Source: an uncultured Aquimarina sp. (GTDB lineage Bacteria > Bacteroidota > Bacteroidia > Flavobacteriales > Flavobacteriaceae). Taken from it: a stretch of 64,000 nt of DNA. Below the pieces are notes generated by a model. That model worked only from the letters and a program-made list of their open reading frames with translations, was not told the DNA's origin and searched no databases. Shown here piece by piece: positions 1 to 8,834 of the stretch. The DNA lies in the NCBI GenBank assembly GCA_947496705.1, contig CANMDW010000001.1, forward strand, positions 620,001 through 684,000. The letters run 5' to 3'. Numbering within the stretch: the stretch's first letter is position 1; every line of letters starts with the position of its first letter. The position numbers and the translations under genes were made by a program.

Positions 1-445
1 CTGCATATACCAAAGGTTTACAAGTGATTACACAAGCATCATTTACTAAGTATCGCGTTGAGAAATTATCGGTTCCATCTACGATTATATCATATGCTGA
101 AAAAAGAGACAGTGCATTTTTTGTGGTTAGTTTTTCAGGATATGCATGAATAGCTATTGTTGGGTTTAGGTCTGTAAGACGTGTTTTTGCTGCCTGGGCT
201 TTATTTTTTCCAACAGCACTTTCGCCATACAATACCTGACGATGCAGATTGGAGATCTCTACCACATCAAAATCAATAATCCCAATAGTACCGACCCCAG
301 CTGCAGTTAAGTATTGCAACACGGGGCAGCCTAATCCACCAGCTCCAATAATCAAAACTTTGGATGCTGTAAGCTTATCCTGGCCAGATGTACCTATTTC
401 CGGAAGAATGATTTGTCGATGATATCTGGAATTAAAAAAACTCAT
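1..445 (-). CDS. moeB: MoeB/ThiF-family adenylyltransferase, 3' part missing (window edge)
   Basis: The frame opens at an ATG at 445 and runs off the left edge, giving about 148 N-terminal residues. They show the E1-like adenylation fold: RYHRQIILPEIG near residue 7, the nucleotide loop IIGAGGLGCP near residue 34, DFDVVEISNLHRQ, and DGTDNFSTRYLVND. This family adenylates the C-terminal glycine of MoaD (or ThiS) so that it can be thiocarboxylated. It is the last visible gene of the minus-strand run ModE-like, mobA, moaD, moeB, and the MoaD directly upstream ends in Gly-Gly, which supports the molybdopterin assignment over ThiF. A C-terminal rhodanese domain cannot be checked here. Confidence 0.85.
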   Translation of the reverse strand, partial: MSFFNSRYHRQIILPEIGTSGQDKLTASKVLIIGAGGLGCPVLQYLTAAGVGTIGIIDFDVVEISNLHRQVLYGESAVGKNKAQAAKTRLTDLNPTIAIHAYPEKLTTKNALSLFSAYDIIVDGTDNFSTRYLVNDACVITCKPLVYA

Positions 446-467
446 TATTAGTTTTTGAATAGTTATT

Positions 468-704
468 TTACCCTCCCGCAAAAGGAGGTAATAATGCCAC
501 CTCGGCTTCAGTATTAATGATATGATTATGAGCTACTAATTGCTGATTGATGGCAACTTTAAAATCTTTACCACTTAGTTTTGGGTACTGAATTTTTAAT
601 TTTTCCAGTAATTGAGAGACCGAGCACGCTTCGGTTTGTAATTGCTCTTCAGTAATTGCTGTAGCTTCGGCCAGCATACCAAAATATCTAATGGTCAATT
701 GCAT
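468..704 (-). CDS. moaD: Molybdopterin synthase sulfur carrier subunit MoaD
   Basis: This is a 78-residue beta-grasp protein ending in LLPPFAGG, the Gly-Gly tail that is adenylated and thiocarboxylated for sulfur transfer to precursor Z. The length is normal for MoaD. Its start overlaps the 3' end of mobA by 17 bases, and the moeB-like gene follows 22 bases downstream, so the three are very probably cotranscribed. The catalytic partner MoaE is not in the window and may lie beyond the left edge. Confidence 0.9.
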   Translation of the reverse strand: MQLTIRYFGMLAEATAITEEQLQTEACSVSQLLEKLKIQYPKLSGKDFKVAINQQLVAHNHIINTEAEVALLPPFAGG

Positions 705-1269
705 GGGTGATTACTTTTAAATCTTCGACAGTATTTATATTAGTCACTAAAACATGGTTTTTTTCTGAAACAGGGATCGTTTTTGTTTTTACTACTGAAA
801 CGAGTTTTCGTAAACGTCTTTCACCATTGGTTAATAGCTCAACACATGTTTCTGCACATCTTTTTTGATATAATGCGATTAATGGAATTGTCTTTCCTTC
901 CATTTCAAATTGAATTATATCATAATCTTCTTTTTCTTGTACTAGTTTTTTTAAAAATTCTGAAGTAATCAATGGCACATCACAACTTACTACTAAATTA
1001 TGTGTTGTTTTTGAATGTGTTAACCCAGCATGCAGGCCAGCTATGGGTCCTGCATCGGGGATGATATCTTCAACTCTTGTAATTCCAAAGGTATCATAAT
1101 CCGGATTGCTGCTAACGATCATAATTTCGTCGACCAAAGGCTGTACCGCTTCAATAATGTGTTGTATAAAAGGCTTTCCGTCAAACAGAATTAGGCCTTT
1201 TTCACTTCCCATTCGAGAACTCTTACCTCCTGCAAGTATAATTCCTGTTATGTCTTTATCATTATTCAT
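688..1269 (-). CDS. mobA: Molybdenum cofactor guanylyltransferase MobA
   Basis: This 193-residue protein carries the nucleotidyltransferase signature GIILAGGKSSRMGSEKG near residue 9. It is followed by VEDIIPDAGPIAGLHAG and VVSCDVPLI, the usual MobA GTP- and metal-binding segments. MobA joins GMP to molybdopterin to make the guanine dinucleotide cofactor used by DMSO-reductase-type enzymes. It overlaps moaD downstream and the ModE-like gene upstream, so it sits inside a tight cofactor operon. No molybdoenzyme is encoded in this window. Confidence 0.9.
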   Translation of the reverse strand: MNNDKDITGIILAGGKSSRMGSEKGLILFDGKPFIQHIIEAVQPLVDEIMIVSSNPDYDTFGITRVEDIIPDAGPIAGLHAGLTHSKTTHNLVVSCDVPLITSEFLKKLVQEKEDYDIIQFEMEGKTIPLIALYQKRCAETCVELLTNGERRLRKLVSVVKTKTIPVSEKNHVLVTNINTVEDLKVITHAIDH

Positions 1270-1601
1270 AAAGAAATTTGCTTCAATTCGTTATCAAGAA
1301 ATTCCCAGCATTTTTGATTGATAGTATCAAAGGTTTCGATCACTTTCTCTCCATAAGCCGTTAGATTAGCTCCACCGCCACCTTTTCCGCCAGTAGAGGT
1401 AATTACCAGGGGTTCTTTGGTTGCTTTGTTCATACTGTCTAGTAGATTCCATGCTTTTTTATACGACATGTCCAAAACACTAGCCGCTTTGCTCAACGAA
1501 CCTGTTTTGGCAATAGCTTTTAATAACTTCACTCTTCCTTCCCCCAGAAAGACACCATACTCTGACTCTATCCAAATTCTGCTTTTAATTTTGTAGTTCA
1601 T
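1266..1601 (-). CDS. ModE-type winged-helix regulator, DNA-binding domain only
   Basis: The 111-residue product matches the N-terminal DNA-binding half of ModE: GEGRVKLLKAIAKTGSLSKAA, then the recognition region LDMSYKKAWNLLDSMN, then a glycine-rich wing (TGGKGGGGANLTAYG). The TOBE/molybdate-binding half of full ModE is absent. It heads the minus-strand cofactor operon and overlaps mobA by 4 bases. It probably adjusts cofactor or molybdate-uptake genes, but without the ligand domain a molybdate response cannot be assumed. Confidence 0.8.
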   Translation of the reverse strand: MNYKIKSRIWIESEYGVFLGEGRVKLLKAIAKTGSLSKAASVLDMSYKKAWNLLDSMNKATKEPLVITSTGGKGGGGANLTAYGEKVIETFDTINQKCWEFLDNELKQISL

Positions 1602-1719
1602 ATCAAGGCGTTAGGTTTTCAAAGATACAACGATTTTTTGTATATGTTATTCTTTGAACTCATTTAGACTTTTAGCAGATAAAGAGTTTAGAACAACTTT
1701 ACCGAATTTGTAAGTGGTT

Positions 1720-2895
1720 TTATGGTAAATTAATTATTTGTAATGAATCACCTGTTTTCACTTCTACAATTTCTTCCGGAAGATAGACCATTGCATTAGC
1801 CAAGGCAAAAGATTTAAGCATCGACGAAGCTTGTCCATCTAAAATAGTTACTTTATTGTTTTGAACAAGTGCTTTTAAAAACTCTGCCCGCTGTCCTTTT
1901 TTTGCATAATTTGTAGTAGAAATGGCTGTACCTCGCTTTAAATCATGGTTAGTGTATCCCGAGATTTTAAGTAGGGCAGGAAGTACATAGATATAGAAAC
2001 AACTCAACGAAGAAGCTGGATTGCCTGGTAGTGCAAATATAGTAGTACATTCTTTTTTTGCAAAAAATAATGGTTTGCCTGGTTTTTGTTTTACTTTATA
2101 AAAAATTTCATCTACCTCAAGAGCTCTAAGTGCTTTCCCTACAAAATCATAATCCCCAACCGATATACCACCAGAAATCAAAACAACATCATATTGATCG
2201 ATTGTGTTTTCTAATAGAGAAAGTGTAACACCATATTCATCTTCTACCTTAAAATATGATATATCTGTGAAACCTATTGTATTGAGAGCAGTCGAGAGCG
2301 TAATAGAATTACTCTCATAAATTTGCCCATATTTAAGAAGCTGGCCTGGGGGCACTAATTCGTTTCCTGTGGCAATAATGGCAATTGCGGGTTTTTGATA
2401 AACATCGATATGGGTAATTCCTAAAGTAGCCAGATACCCAATTCCTGCGGCAGTAACCAAGGTTCCTTTAGAGAGGGCGATTTCATCTTTTTTTATTTGT
2501 TCACCAATGGGGCGAATATTGGTGTCTGGTAACACCAACGCTTCTATTGTTAGTTGATTATGATGTACTTGCACTTTTTCCTGCATGATCACTGCTTTTG
2601 CTGTGTCGGGTACCGGAGCGCCGGTAAAAATTCTAATAGCCTCTCCCTTTTTTAATACTGGATCTGCATTATCCCCTGCTTTTACTTCACCAATAAGGGT
2701 AAAGTCTTTGTCTTCAACAGAACCCAGGGCATACCCATCCATGGCAGATTGCCGAAACGGAGGCATATTGATAGGGGATATGACATCCTGTGCAATAATA
2801 TACCCTAACGAATCGGACAGGGAAATACGAATCATTTTCTCTGTCCTTTTTGTATGATTATTAGTTAATTGAAGAGCTTCTTGTACCGATATCAT
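1720..2895 (-). CDS. moeA: Molybdopterin molybdenumtransferase MoeA
   Basis: This is a 391-residue MoeA of full length. It has MPPFRQSAMDGYA near residue 43, the MoCF-binding domain segment VLISGGISVGDYDFV near residue 240, and KPGKPLFFAKK followed by FALPGNPASS. MoeA inserts molybdate into adenylylated molybdopterin. It lies upstream of the ModE-like/mobA/moaD/moeB run with a 118-base gap, on the same strand, and may be a separate transcript. The 178 bases between its start and the MarR gene hold nothing I recognise. Confidence 0.92.
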   Translation of the reverse strand: MISVQEALQLTNNHTKRTEKMIRISLSDSLGYIIAQDVISPINMPPFRQSAMDGYALGSVEDKDFTLIGEVKAGDNADPVLKKGEAIRIFTGAPVPDTAKAVIMQEKVQVHHNQLTIEALVLPDTNIRPIGEQIKKDEIALSKGTLVTAAGIGYLATLGITHIDVYQKPAIAIIATGNELVPPGQLLKYGQIYESNSITLSTALNTIGFTDISYFKVEDEYGVTLSLLENTIDQYDVVLISGGISVGDYDFVGKALRALEVDEIFYKVKQKPGKPLFFAKKECTTIFALPGNPASSLSCFYIYVLPALLKISGYTNHDLKRGTAISTTNYAKKGQRAEFLKALVQNNKVTILDGQASSMLKSFALANAMVYLPEEIVEVKTGDSLQIINLP

Positions 2896-3073
2896 AGATT
2901 TTTTCGTTGTGTACAGTGTCTGGTTGGAAATATATCACTATTAAATTTGTTGTCTATTTCTGACCAGACACTACGTAAAAATACAACGAAATTTTGATTA
3001 AAATAAACATTCAAGAGTAGAAAGAAATCAAAACGATCTATACTAAAAATGGTGTATTCTTGTATACCTCAAT

Positions 3074-3592
3074 TTAGCCCTTGCGATCGACCAATAATTT
3101 ATGAAATGACTTGATTTTTTCATCTTCATTGATCAATTTATTCATGCATTGCTCCAGGAATTGAAGAAAGGTTTGTTTTTCGGTTTTGGTGAACCCTTCG
3201 GTAAGGAAATTAATTACTCCAAGGCGGGATGGTTGTGTTTTATTGACCAAAGCGACTCCTTTTTTGGTGAGCTTCAATCGCTTTTTTCTTCTATCATCGT
3301 GGTCTTCGTATTGTCTGATGAGACCTTTGTCAAGGAGCACATTTATTAGATTTGTTATATTGGCCCTGGTAACATTAAGCGAATCGGCCAATTCGCTTGC
3401 CATGAGGTCTTTTTCATGCTTTTCCCTTTTAAAGAAAGGCAAGTTGGGGTTATTGGCCAGATGCAATAAAATAAGCCACTGTTGTGTAGTAAGGCCTACT
3501 TTTTGATATACCTCGTCTCCAATTTTTTTTAGTTGATTGGATAAATCAAAAATGCTTAATACTATAGATTCTTCAATACTTTTTTCTATCAT
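3074..3592 (-). CDS. MarR-family transcriptional regulator, likely controller of the catabolic island
   Basis: This is a 172-residue winged-helix protein of MarR type: dimerising helices at both ends, LTTQQWLILLHLANN, recognition helix LNVTRANITNLINVLLDKGLI near residues 70-92, and the wing with DHDDRRKKRLKLTKKG. It is encoded right after the nitrilase homologue (38-base gap) at the edge of the island. It is the only MarR-type gene in the window. It is therefore the best candidate to bind the recurrent TTAGTTAAC palindromes in front of the island's operons; that link is inference. MarR proteins usually repress until a small aromatic or acidic ligand binds. Confidence 0.88.
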   Translation of the reverse strand: MIEKSIEESIVLSIFDLSNQLKKIGDEVYQKVGLTTQQWLILLHLANNPNLPFFKREKHEKDLMASELADSLNVTRANITNLINVLLDKGLIRQYEDHDDRRKKRLKLTKKGVALVNKTQPSRLGVINFLTEGFTKTEKQTFLQFLEQCMNKLINEDEKIKSFHKLLVDRKG

Positions 3593-3616
3593 TTGTCTTT
3601 TTCATTTTGGCGAAAA

Positions 3617-3633
3617 TAAGGTACATTACCTTA
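3617..3633. promoter_or_regulatory. 17-bp palindrome between nitrilase homologue and marR
   Basis: Arms TAAGGTA and TACCTTA flank a 3-base centre, overlapping the stop codon of the upstream gene and lying 24 bases before the marR start. It differs from the island-wide GTTAAC operator. It could be an operator for marR itself or a small RNA hairpin; the sequence alone does not decide. Confidence 0.4.
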
Positions 3634-4644
3634 ATTATATAGCTTTTTAATCACTTTTAATTGAGTTTTTATAAACAATTCTTTACTAGGGTCCTCATTT
3701 TTAAATGAGTTGGGAGGATAATGACTATATGATTGATAAGATGAAGCATATAACTCAAATCGCTGTCGGGCATTATAATTTTGCATGGAGACTTTAGATC
3801 GATAATCACGCAAAGCCAGAATATCGATATTGCTATTAGCTACCATACTCTCGCCGGTGTTCGCTTCAGATAGGATATGTCCCTCAAAATGTACAATTTT
3901 TGATCCTCCATCGGTGCTGGAGCTTGGGATGTCAATTCCTGCGATCCCCCCCGAATTAGCCGAAACCACATAACTCATATTTTCAATGGCCCGAGCTCGT
4001 TTTGCCACCTCTTTATGTGTTAATTGCGGACTTCCGGTTTCTGAAGAAGAATGCAAAAAGACTTCAGCACCCCGCATCATCAGGCACCGTGCAATTTCAG
4101 GATATAGGATTTCTTCAGAGGCGATGCAGGCTAATTTTCCAAGTTTGGTATCCGCTACCGGAAATAGAGATTCTTCACCATATACCTTTATATAATCATC
4201 GAGAATATCATGAGGAGTAGGCGCAAACATAGAGTTGAGCCGCCGATATCTCAAAATCAATTTCCCTTCATCATCAATAATAAAACTACTTTGAAAATAC
4301 AGATCAGGGAAATTAGCATCAGTTTCGTAAAAATTTCCCGATAAAAAAATGGAGTTTTGTATGCAAAACTCCTTCATTTGGGTAAATAGCTCATCCTCAA
4401 TAGAGATACATGCTTTTTCTTTCCATTGTGATAAACTTTCCCCAAAAGGGAAACCAGTCAGAAAATATTCAGGGAGCACTACCAGTTTTAAATCCGGACC
4501 AATAAATCGTTTAGATCCGCTTATTTGTGCCAATATCTTTGTGAGGGATTGCTGCATCACTTCATAACCTGATGCACGATCCAGGCAAGAATTAATAGCC
4601 TGGCATTCAGATTGTAATGCCAGAACTTTGTATCGATTAATCAC
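3631..4644 (-). CDS. Nitrilase-superfamily protein with degenerate catalytic residues
   Basis: This 337-residue protein follows the carbon-nitrogen hydrolase fold: LKLVVLPEYFLTGFP (the catalytic-Glu strand, E59), GKLILRYRRLN, LGKLACIASEEILYPEIAR and an RAIENMSYVVSANSGG segment. Aligned by eye to the canonical YRKxHL and CxxxxPE motifs, the catalytic Lys position is Arg135 and the catalytic Cys position is Ser176. The only nearby Cys is Cys173. It may thus be a non-hydrolytic member or use altered chemistry. It is divergent from the CpcT-like gene across a MarR-type operator and sits directly upstream of marR. Confidence 0.75.
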   Translation of the reverse strand: MINRYKVLALQSECQAINSCLDRASGYEVMQQSLTKILAQISGSKRFIGPDLKLVVLPEYFLTGFPFGESLSQWKEKACISIEDELFTQMKEFCIQNSIFLSGNFYETDANFPDLYFQSSFIIDDEGKLILRYRRLNSMFAPTPHDILDDYIKVYGEESLFPVADTKLGKLACIASEEILYPEIARCLMMRGAEVFLHSSSETGSPQLTHKEVAKRARAIENMSYVVSANSGGIAGIDIPSSSTDGGSKIVHFEGHILSEANTGESMVANSNIDILALRDYRSKVSMQNYNARQRFELYASSYQSYSHYPPNSFKNEDPSKELFIKTQLKVIKKLYN

Positions 4645-4679
4645 AGAAATGTTATTTTTTATTAAAAATACGGAAATAT

Positions 4680-4696
4680 AGTTAATAATATTAACT
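4680..4696. promoter_or_regulatory. MarR-type operator, nitrilase homologue / CpcT-like divergent region
   Basis: Arms AGTTAAT and ATTAACT are separated by 3 bases, so the two TTAA half-sites lie 9 bp apart as at the other sites of the island. It sits in the 112-base divergent region and could control both genes. Confidence 0.65.
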
Positions 4697-4756
4697 ATTT
4701 TAGTAAAGAATATTGACAGAAGTATATTTTGAAGCTATTTCCTAATTTTTGTAAAA

Positions 4757-5341
4757 ATGAAAACTGCCAGAAGCATCGCTACATTCGAATTATTTAAGCA
4801 ATATATCACCGGGGATTTTGATAATATCCGTCAGGTAGAAGAAGAGCGTGCCCAAGGTGCGCAAATCCATCCGCATGCAAGGCATGTAAATCGCGTTGCA
4901 GATCATAAAATAATAGGAAAACCCAAGGATATTTCGGGAAGAGGCTTTTGGATCATTGAAGAAAGTTATTATAAATGGCCAGATAAGGAAATGGAGATCA
5001 AACCATATATTTTTTACTTCTCTGAGCTCGATGATATGAGTATGCAGCTTCAGGTTTTTCAATTTCCCAACACCTATACCCCCGAAGAAATTAAAAATGA
5101 TAATCCAGACCTGAAATTATCAATCGATAATTTATTGCCTTCACCTACGTTTAAGGGAGCTGTATATCATCGTGATGGAGATACGTTTCATACCCGGGCG
5201 CCTCAGGATTTGGGTAACGGAATGACCTTTACACTCATAGAAACTTTTGAAGCCACCAAACTGCATGTAATGGAATTACTGGAGAAAGATGGTGAAAGAC
5301 TTACACCTTATACCGATCCGATAATTTATGATCGGGTATAA
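4757..5341 (+). CDS. CpcT/CpeT-like (bilin-lyase-fold) protein
   Basis: This 194-residue soluble protein has no signal peptide. The N-terminus ELFKQYITGDFDNIRQ resembles the start of the CpcT/CpeT family. WIIEESYY, MQLQVFQFP and LLPSPTFKGAVYHRDGDTF fall where that family has its strand pattern and its Cys/Gly-rich block. In cyanobacteria this fold binds phycobilins and attaches them to phycobiliproteins; homologues of unknown role occur outside phototrophs. There is no Cys in this protein, so chromophore ligation would differ. The match is from memory of the family, so the call is moderate. The gene stands alone on the plus strand, behind a MarR-type operator, at the edge of the catabolic island. 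Confidence 0.5.
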   Translation: MKTARSIATFELFKQYITGDFDNIRQVEEERAQGAQIHPHARHVNRVADHKIIGKPKDISGRGFWIIEESYYKWPDKEMEIKPYIFYFSELDDMSMQLQVFQFPNTYTPEEIKNDNPDLKLSIDNLLPSPTFKGAVYHRDGDTFHTRAPQDLGNGMTFTLIETFEATKLHVMELLEKDGERLTPYTDPIIYDRV

Positions 5342-5374
5342 GTGTTTTCTCTAAGACCTTGAAGGTTTTCTGTG

Positions 5375-6487
5375 CTAATCCACCAATTTAAAATCCAATT
5401 TGGTAACCGGAGTATTTTTTGGAGCCGTTGTTTTTTCAATGATTTGCCAACTTATTCCGGCAGGTCCTGTAAATATAAAAGAACGCTCTCCAAATTCGTT
5501 TTTCTGAATTTTTGTGGGTTTCAGGTTGTGTTTGGTGACCAATTCATACACCATACTTAGTTTGGGAGTATAAAAAGAATGCAGAGTAATCCCTTTTTCT
5601 CCAATTCGTTGATGTGCAGATCTGTCTGTTTTAATCCCGATAGGGCTAAAGAATTTTAATTTTCCGCAGATATTATTGGGAGATACAAATCCCCAATACC
5701 AATGGCTGTCACCGGGATTCATCTGGAATACCCGTTTGGGCCCTTTGAGCCAATCTCCATCAATTTCTGGTTCTTTTTCTGCTTTTAAACCCAAAGCAGT
5801 AGACAGATAAGACAGTTCTTTTATTGAAGGAATATTGATCACAAAATCATGATGGGTAAATTCACTGGTTTTTAGTTTGGTATTTTTTGAAACAGTGCCA
5901 TATCCCGGGATATGATATCCATATCGCTGAAAAAACACATGATTAAAAAATTCACCATACACTGCATTTTCTCTTACCAAAACAGGGCGGTTAAAAAAAT
6001 CCCGTTCTCCTGTATCCAATCCAAAGAGATCATCTGCAATGGGTTCGGTCACCAGCCAGGGTTTCTTTCCCTTGGTTCTGGCAGTATGATAAATATCATA
6101 CAAACGATGGATATTTTCGGTGCGCATCACAGCCATTCGGCTACCAATCGTTTCTGGTGGGGCATAGCCTACACCCGGGCCTGATATCGTTTCCCAAACC
6201 AAAATGCGTAACAATCCATGGCTGTCTACATCTCCATTCTGTAAGCGATAGGAAGTAAAGGCTGAATTTACACCATAAATTTTCATTGCCTGTTGTGCAG
6301 AAACTTTGGCACTGTCGATTACTGTAAATCCAAAATCTGCAAAGTATTTTTTTGCATACTCTCCATTATCGGTTCCCAACATGACTTCATATACGCCACT
6401 TATTCCTGTATCTGGGGTAGATGGTTGAGCCTTTATAAAGAAGGATACCATTAGAAAATTACACAGTAAAAAAAATTGTAGCCTCAT
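5375..6487 (-). CDS. Secreted VOC (glyoxalase/dioxygenase-fold) protein
   Basis: I chose the ATG at 6487 because it gives a clean signal peptide (MRLQFFLLCNFLMVSFFIKAQ) and lies one base after the MFS stop; the frame is open further upstream but would overlap the MFS gene. The mature protein, about 350 residues, contains two VOC-like halves: GVYEVMLGTDNGEYAKKYFADFGF and, later, SEFTHHDFVINIPSIKELSYLSTALG. The end (FTGPAGISWQIIEK) is typical of VOC C-termini. It belongs to a minus-strand unit with the MFS carrier and the MDR oxidoreductase. Paralogous VOC proteins occur at 21994 and 23176. The reaction is unknown. Confidence 0.7.
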   Translation of the reverse strand: MRLQFFLLCNFLMVSFFIKAQPSTPDTGISGVYEVMLGTDNGEYAKKYFADFGFTVIDSAKVSAQQAMKIYGVNSAFTSYRLQNGDVDSHGLLRILVWETISGPGVGYAPPETIGSRMAVMRTENIHRLYDIYHTARTKGKKPWLVTEPIADDLFGLDTGERDFFNRPVLVRENAVYGEFFNHVFFQRYGYHIPGYGTVSKNTKLKTSEFTHHDFVINIPSIKELSYLSTALGLKAEKEPEIDGDWLKGPKRVFQMNPGDSHWYWGFVSPNNICGKLKFFSPIGIKTDRSAHQRIGEKGITLHSFYTPKLSMVYELVTKHNLKPTKIQKNEFGERSFIFTGPAGISWQIIEKTTAPKNTPVTKLDFKLVD

Positions 6488-6488
6488 A

Positions 6489-7730
6489 CTAAGCGGTTTG
6501 TGTTGTTTTACTAAAATTCGTTTTAACCAATAAAAAAGTGAGCATCGCAATAGCACATAAGATGAGCATAATTAGAATTGCCGGGATATAGGATCCGTCT
6601 ATCTCGCTTTTCTTGCCAAGAAATATGATACCGGCAACACTTGCAAGGGTATCTACAGTAAGTACAATGCCCAAGATCTTTCCATAAGCTTTTCCGTAAT
6701 ACAATTCTGCTACGATGATCTGAATCATCGTAAATACTCCGCTATAGGCAATACCATAAGTAATGGCATACCAATAGGGCGACCACTTGCCTGGGTCAGT
6801 TCCCATGAGATATAAAAACAGATTCCCCAGAATTAGTAACGCAATAGATCCAGACATCACAGCCTTTTTATTGAATTTATCACTTAAAAAGCCAAAGAAA
6901 AGCTTGCCAACCACCCCAAAAAGGAATAGTGCAGAACCTACATTAGTTACTATAGACGAAGAGAGGTTGAGTTCTTTTTGCAAATAAATGTCCTGATGCT
7001 GTCCCATCCCAATAATACAAAACCAAAGAATCCCCGTAGCGATAAAAAGAATATATAGTGTAGGGCTTTTGAAGGCTTCAGAAAGAGATACACCCCCAGT
7101 AATTTTTTGTACAGGAGGTTCATCTTTACCATCGGCAAAAAGACCCATATCTTCGGGTTTATTCTTTACCAGTAAAATCCAGGGTAGTATCATACACACC
7201 GCAGCAATTACTGCCAGCAGAAAAAATGTATTGCGCCACCCCATAGCATCTATGGCATCGCCGGTTATTTTATTAAACAAAGCCCCTCCCAGACTCCCAC
7301 CTACCAGCAATATGCCTACCGCTTTTCCTCTGTGTTTATGAAACCATCGCGTTAAAATATACATACTCGAAAACAATCCTGCTGCTGCCAAACCAATAGC
7401 CAAAGCAACATATAACAAGTTAAATTGTGTAAGATTATCCATGAAACCCATGCCTGCCAGTCCAGCAGTAATAATAATAGCACCAGCAATAATAATTCGC
7501 TTAGGGTTTCCTTTATCCAGCACAACACCAATTATTGGCAGCAAGATGGCCAGCGCAAAATAAAATATAGAAACAGGCCTTGTTACCTCTTCCCTGGTCC
7601 AGGAAAAAGCATCAATAAGGCTGGGATAAAATCTTTTTAATGATAAAGTTACAATTCCATTTGAAGCGGCATAAATAATACAAAGCCCTAAGAGGACCCA
7701 CCAGCCGTAAAATATTTTTTTAGTGCTCAT
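6489..7730 (-). CDS. Major facilitator superfamily carrier (OFA/monocarboxylate-like)
   Basis: This 413-residue protein has twelve hydrophobic segments and begins FYGWWVLLGLCIIYAASNG, as many oxalate/formate-antiporter-type MFS proteins do. The loop VLDKGNPKRII corresponds to the MFS signature between helices 2 and 3, and FLSDKFNKK to its repeat in the second half. It is expected in the inner membrane carrying an organic acid. It follows the MDR oxidoreductase by 3 bases and precedes the secreted VOC gene by 1 base, so it belongs to the operon read from the operator near 8.8 kb. It may import an intermediate released in the periplasm. Confidence 0.85.
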   Translation of the reverse strand: MSTKKIFYGWWVLLGLCIIYAASNGIVTLSLKRFYPSLIDAFSWTREEVTRPVSIFYFALAILLPIIGVVLDKGNPKRIIIAGAIIITAGLAGMGFMDNLTQFNLLYVALAIGLAAAGLFSSMYILTRWFHKHRGKAVGILLVGGSLGGALFNKITGDAIDAMGWRNTFFLLAVIAAVCMILPWILLVKNKPEDMGLFADGKDEPPVQKITGGVSLSEAFKSPTLYILFIATGILWFCIIGMGQHQDIYLQKELNLSSSIVTNVGSALFLFGVVGKLFFGFLSDKFNKKAVMSGSIALLILGNLFLYLMGTDPGKWSPYWYAITYGIAYSGVFTMIQIIVAELYYGKAYGKILGIVLTVDTLASVAGIIFLGKKSEIDGSYIPAILIMLILCAIAMLTFLLVKTNFSKTTQTA

Positions 7731-7733
7731 TGG

Positions 7734-8726
7734 TTATGTAGTTAGGATTAGTTTTCCAAAATTTTTACCGGTATAGAGCATTTGTAGTGCCGATGGAAAG
7801 TTCTCCAAATCGTTAATAATATGCTCTTTTATGGTGATTTTTCCTTCTTCGATCCATTGAGCAATTTCCTTGACTGCTTTTGGATACTGATCGATATAAT
7901 CAAATACAATAATTCCTGTCATTGTTCCTCTGGCTGTTACAATTTTCATATAGTTTTTTGGACCGTATATTTCGGGAGCATTGTATTGGGAAATGGCTCC
8001 ACAAAATACAACTCTGGCTCCACGGGCTAAATTTTGTAAGGCAAGATCCAATATCGGCCCACCCACATTGTCATAATAAATATGAATACCCTCTGGAGCA
8101 TATTTTTTCAGTTGGATATCTACGTCTTCAGTTTTGTAATTAATTGCGTGATCAAATCGGCATTCGTTGATCAGGTAGTCACATTTGGCATCACTACCTG
8201 CAGTACCGATAACAGTACAGCCTTTAATTTTGGCAATTTGCCCAACAGCAGCACCAACGACCCCTGCAGCACCCGAAATAAAAATAATATCTCCTTCAAC
8301 TGGTTTTCCTTTTTCTAAAAGCCCAAAGTAAGCTGTCATACCGGGCATCCCCAAAATTCCTAAATGATAGGTAAGTTTTCCTTTAGAAATATCGATTGGA
8401 GTTAGGTTTTTTCCGTCAGAAATACAATATTGTTGTGCGCCTAATAATCCCGAAACATAGTCTCCTTCATCAAAATCCGGATTTTTAGATTGGATTACTT
8501 TTCCGGCAGAAAAAGTTCGTATAACTGCTCCGATTTCTATACCCTTAATATAAGTGGTGCCCTCGTTCATCCATCCTCTGATGGCCGGATCCAGAGAGAT
8601 GGCTTCTATTTCTATAAGTACTTCTCGGTCATTAAGTTTGGGAAGTGCTGAGGTCTGGATATCAAAATTATGATCTTCAATAAAACCCTTTGGACGACTG
8701 GCCAATATTACTTTAGTATTGATCAT
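7734..8726 (-). CDS. NADP-dependent MDR oxidoreductase (prostaglandin/curcumin reductase-like)
   Basis: This 330-residue zinc-independent medium-chain reductase has the N-terminal segment ASRPKGFIEDHNF, the Rossmann motif GAAGVVGAAVGQIAKIKG near residue 152, and YYDNVGGPILD, hallmarks of the PTGR/CurA/YncB branch. These enzymes reduce alpha,beta-unsaturated ketones or aldehydes with NADPH. No structural zinc cysteines are seen. It is the first gene of a three-gene minus-strand operon and is divergent from the alpha/beta-hydrolase-fold gene across a MarR-type operator. Confidence 0.85.
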   Translation of the reverse strand: MINTKVILASRPKGFIEDHNFDIQTSALPKLNDREVLIEIEAISLDPAIRGWMNEGTTYIKGIEIGAVIRTFSAGKVIQSKNPDFDEGDYVSGLLGAQQYCISDGKNLTPIDISKGKLTYHLGILGMPGMTAYFGLLEKGKPVEGDIIFISGAAGVVGAAVGQIAKIKGCTVIGTAGSDAKCDYLINECRFDHAINYKTEDVDIQLKKYAPEGIHIYYDNVGGPILDLALQNLARGARVVFCGAISQYNAPEIYGPKNYMKIVTARGTMTGIIVFDYIDQYPKAVKEIAQWIEEGKITIKEHIINDLENFPSALQMLYTGKNFGKLILTT

Positions 8727-8792
8727 ATACTTTTTTTGGAAGGTTTTTTATAATTTATCCTAAATTTAGAAAAAAATAGTTAATATTATAAA

Positions 8793-8811
8793 TAATTAAC
8801 TAAATTAACTA
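8793..8811. promoter_or_regulatory. MarR-type operator, MDR reductase / hydrolase-fold divergent region
   Basis: TAATTAACTAAATTAACTA keeps the 9-bp spacing of the TTAAC half-sites. Another half-site (AGTTAAT, 8778-8784) lies just upstream. The site is between divergent genes starting at 8726 and 8835. Confidence 0.65.
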
Positions 8812-8834
8812 TTTAATTTAAATCACAAATCACC

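Noticed and set aside
2896..3073. Moco riboswitch or other RNA element upstream of moeA
   Set aside because: I saw no conserved riboswitch core or strong stem arrangement in this stretch.
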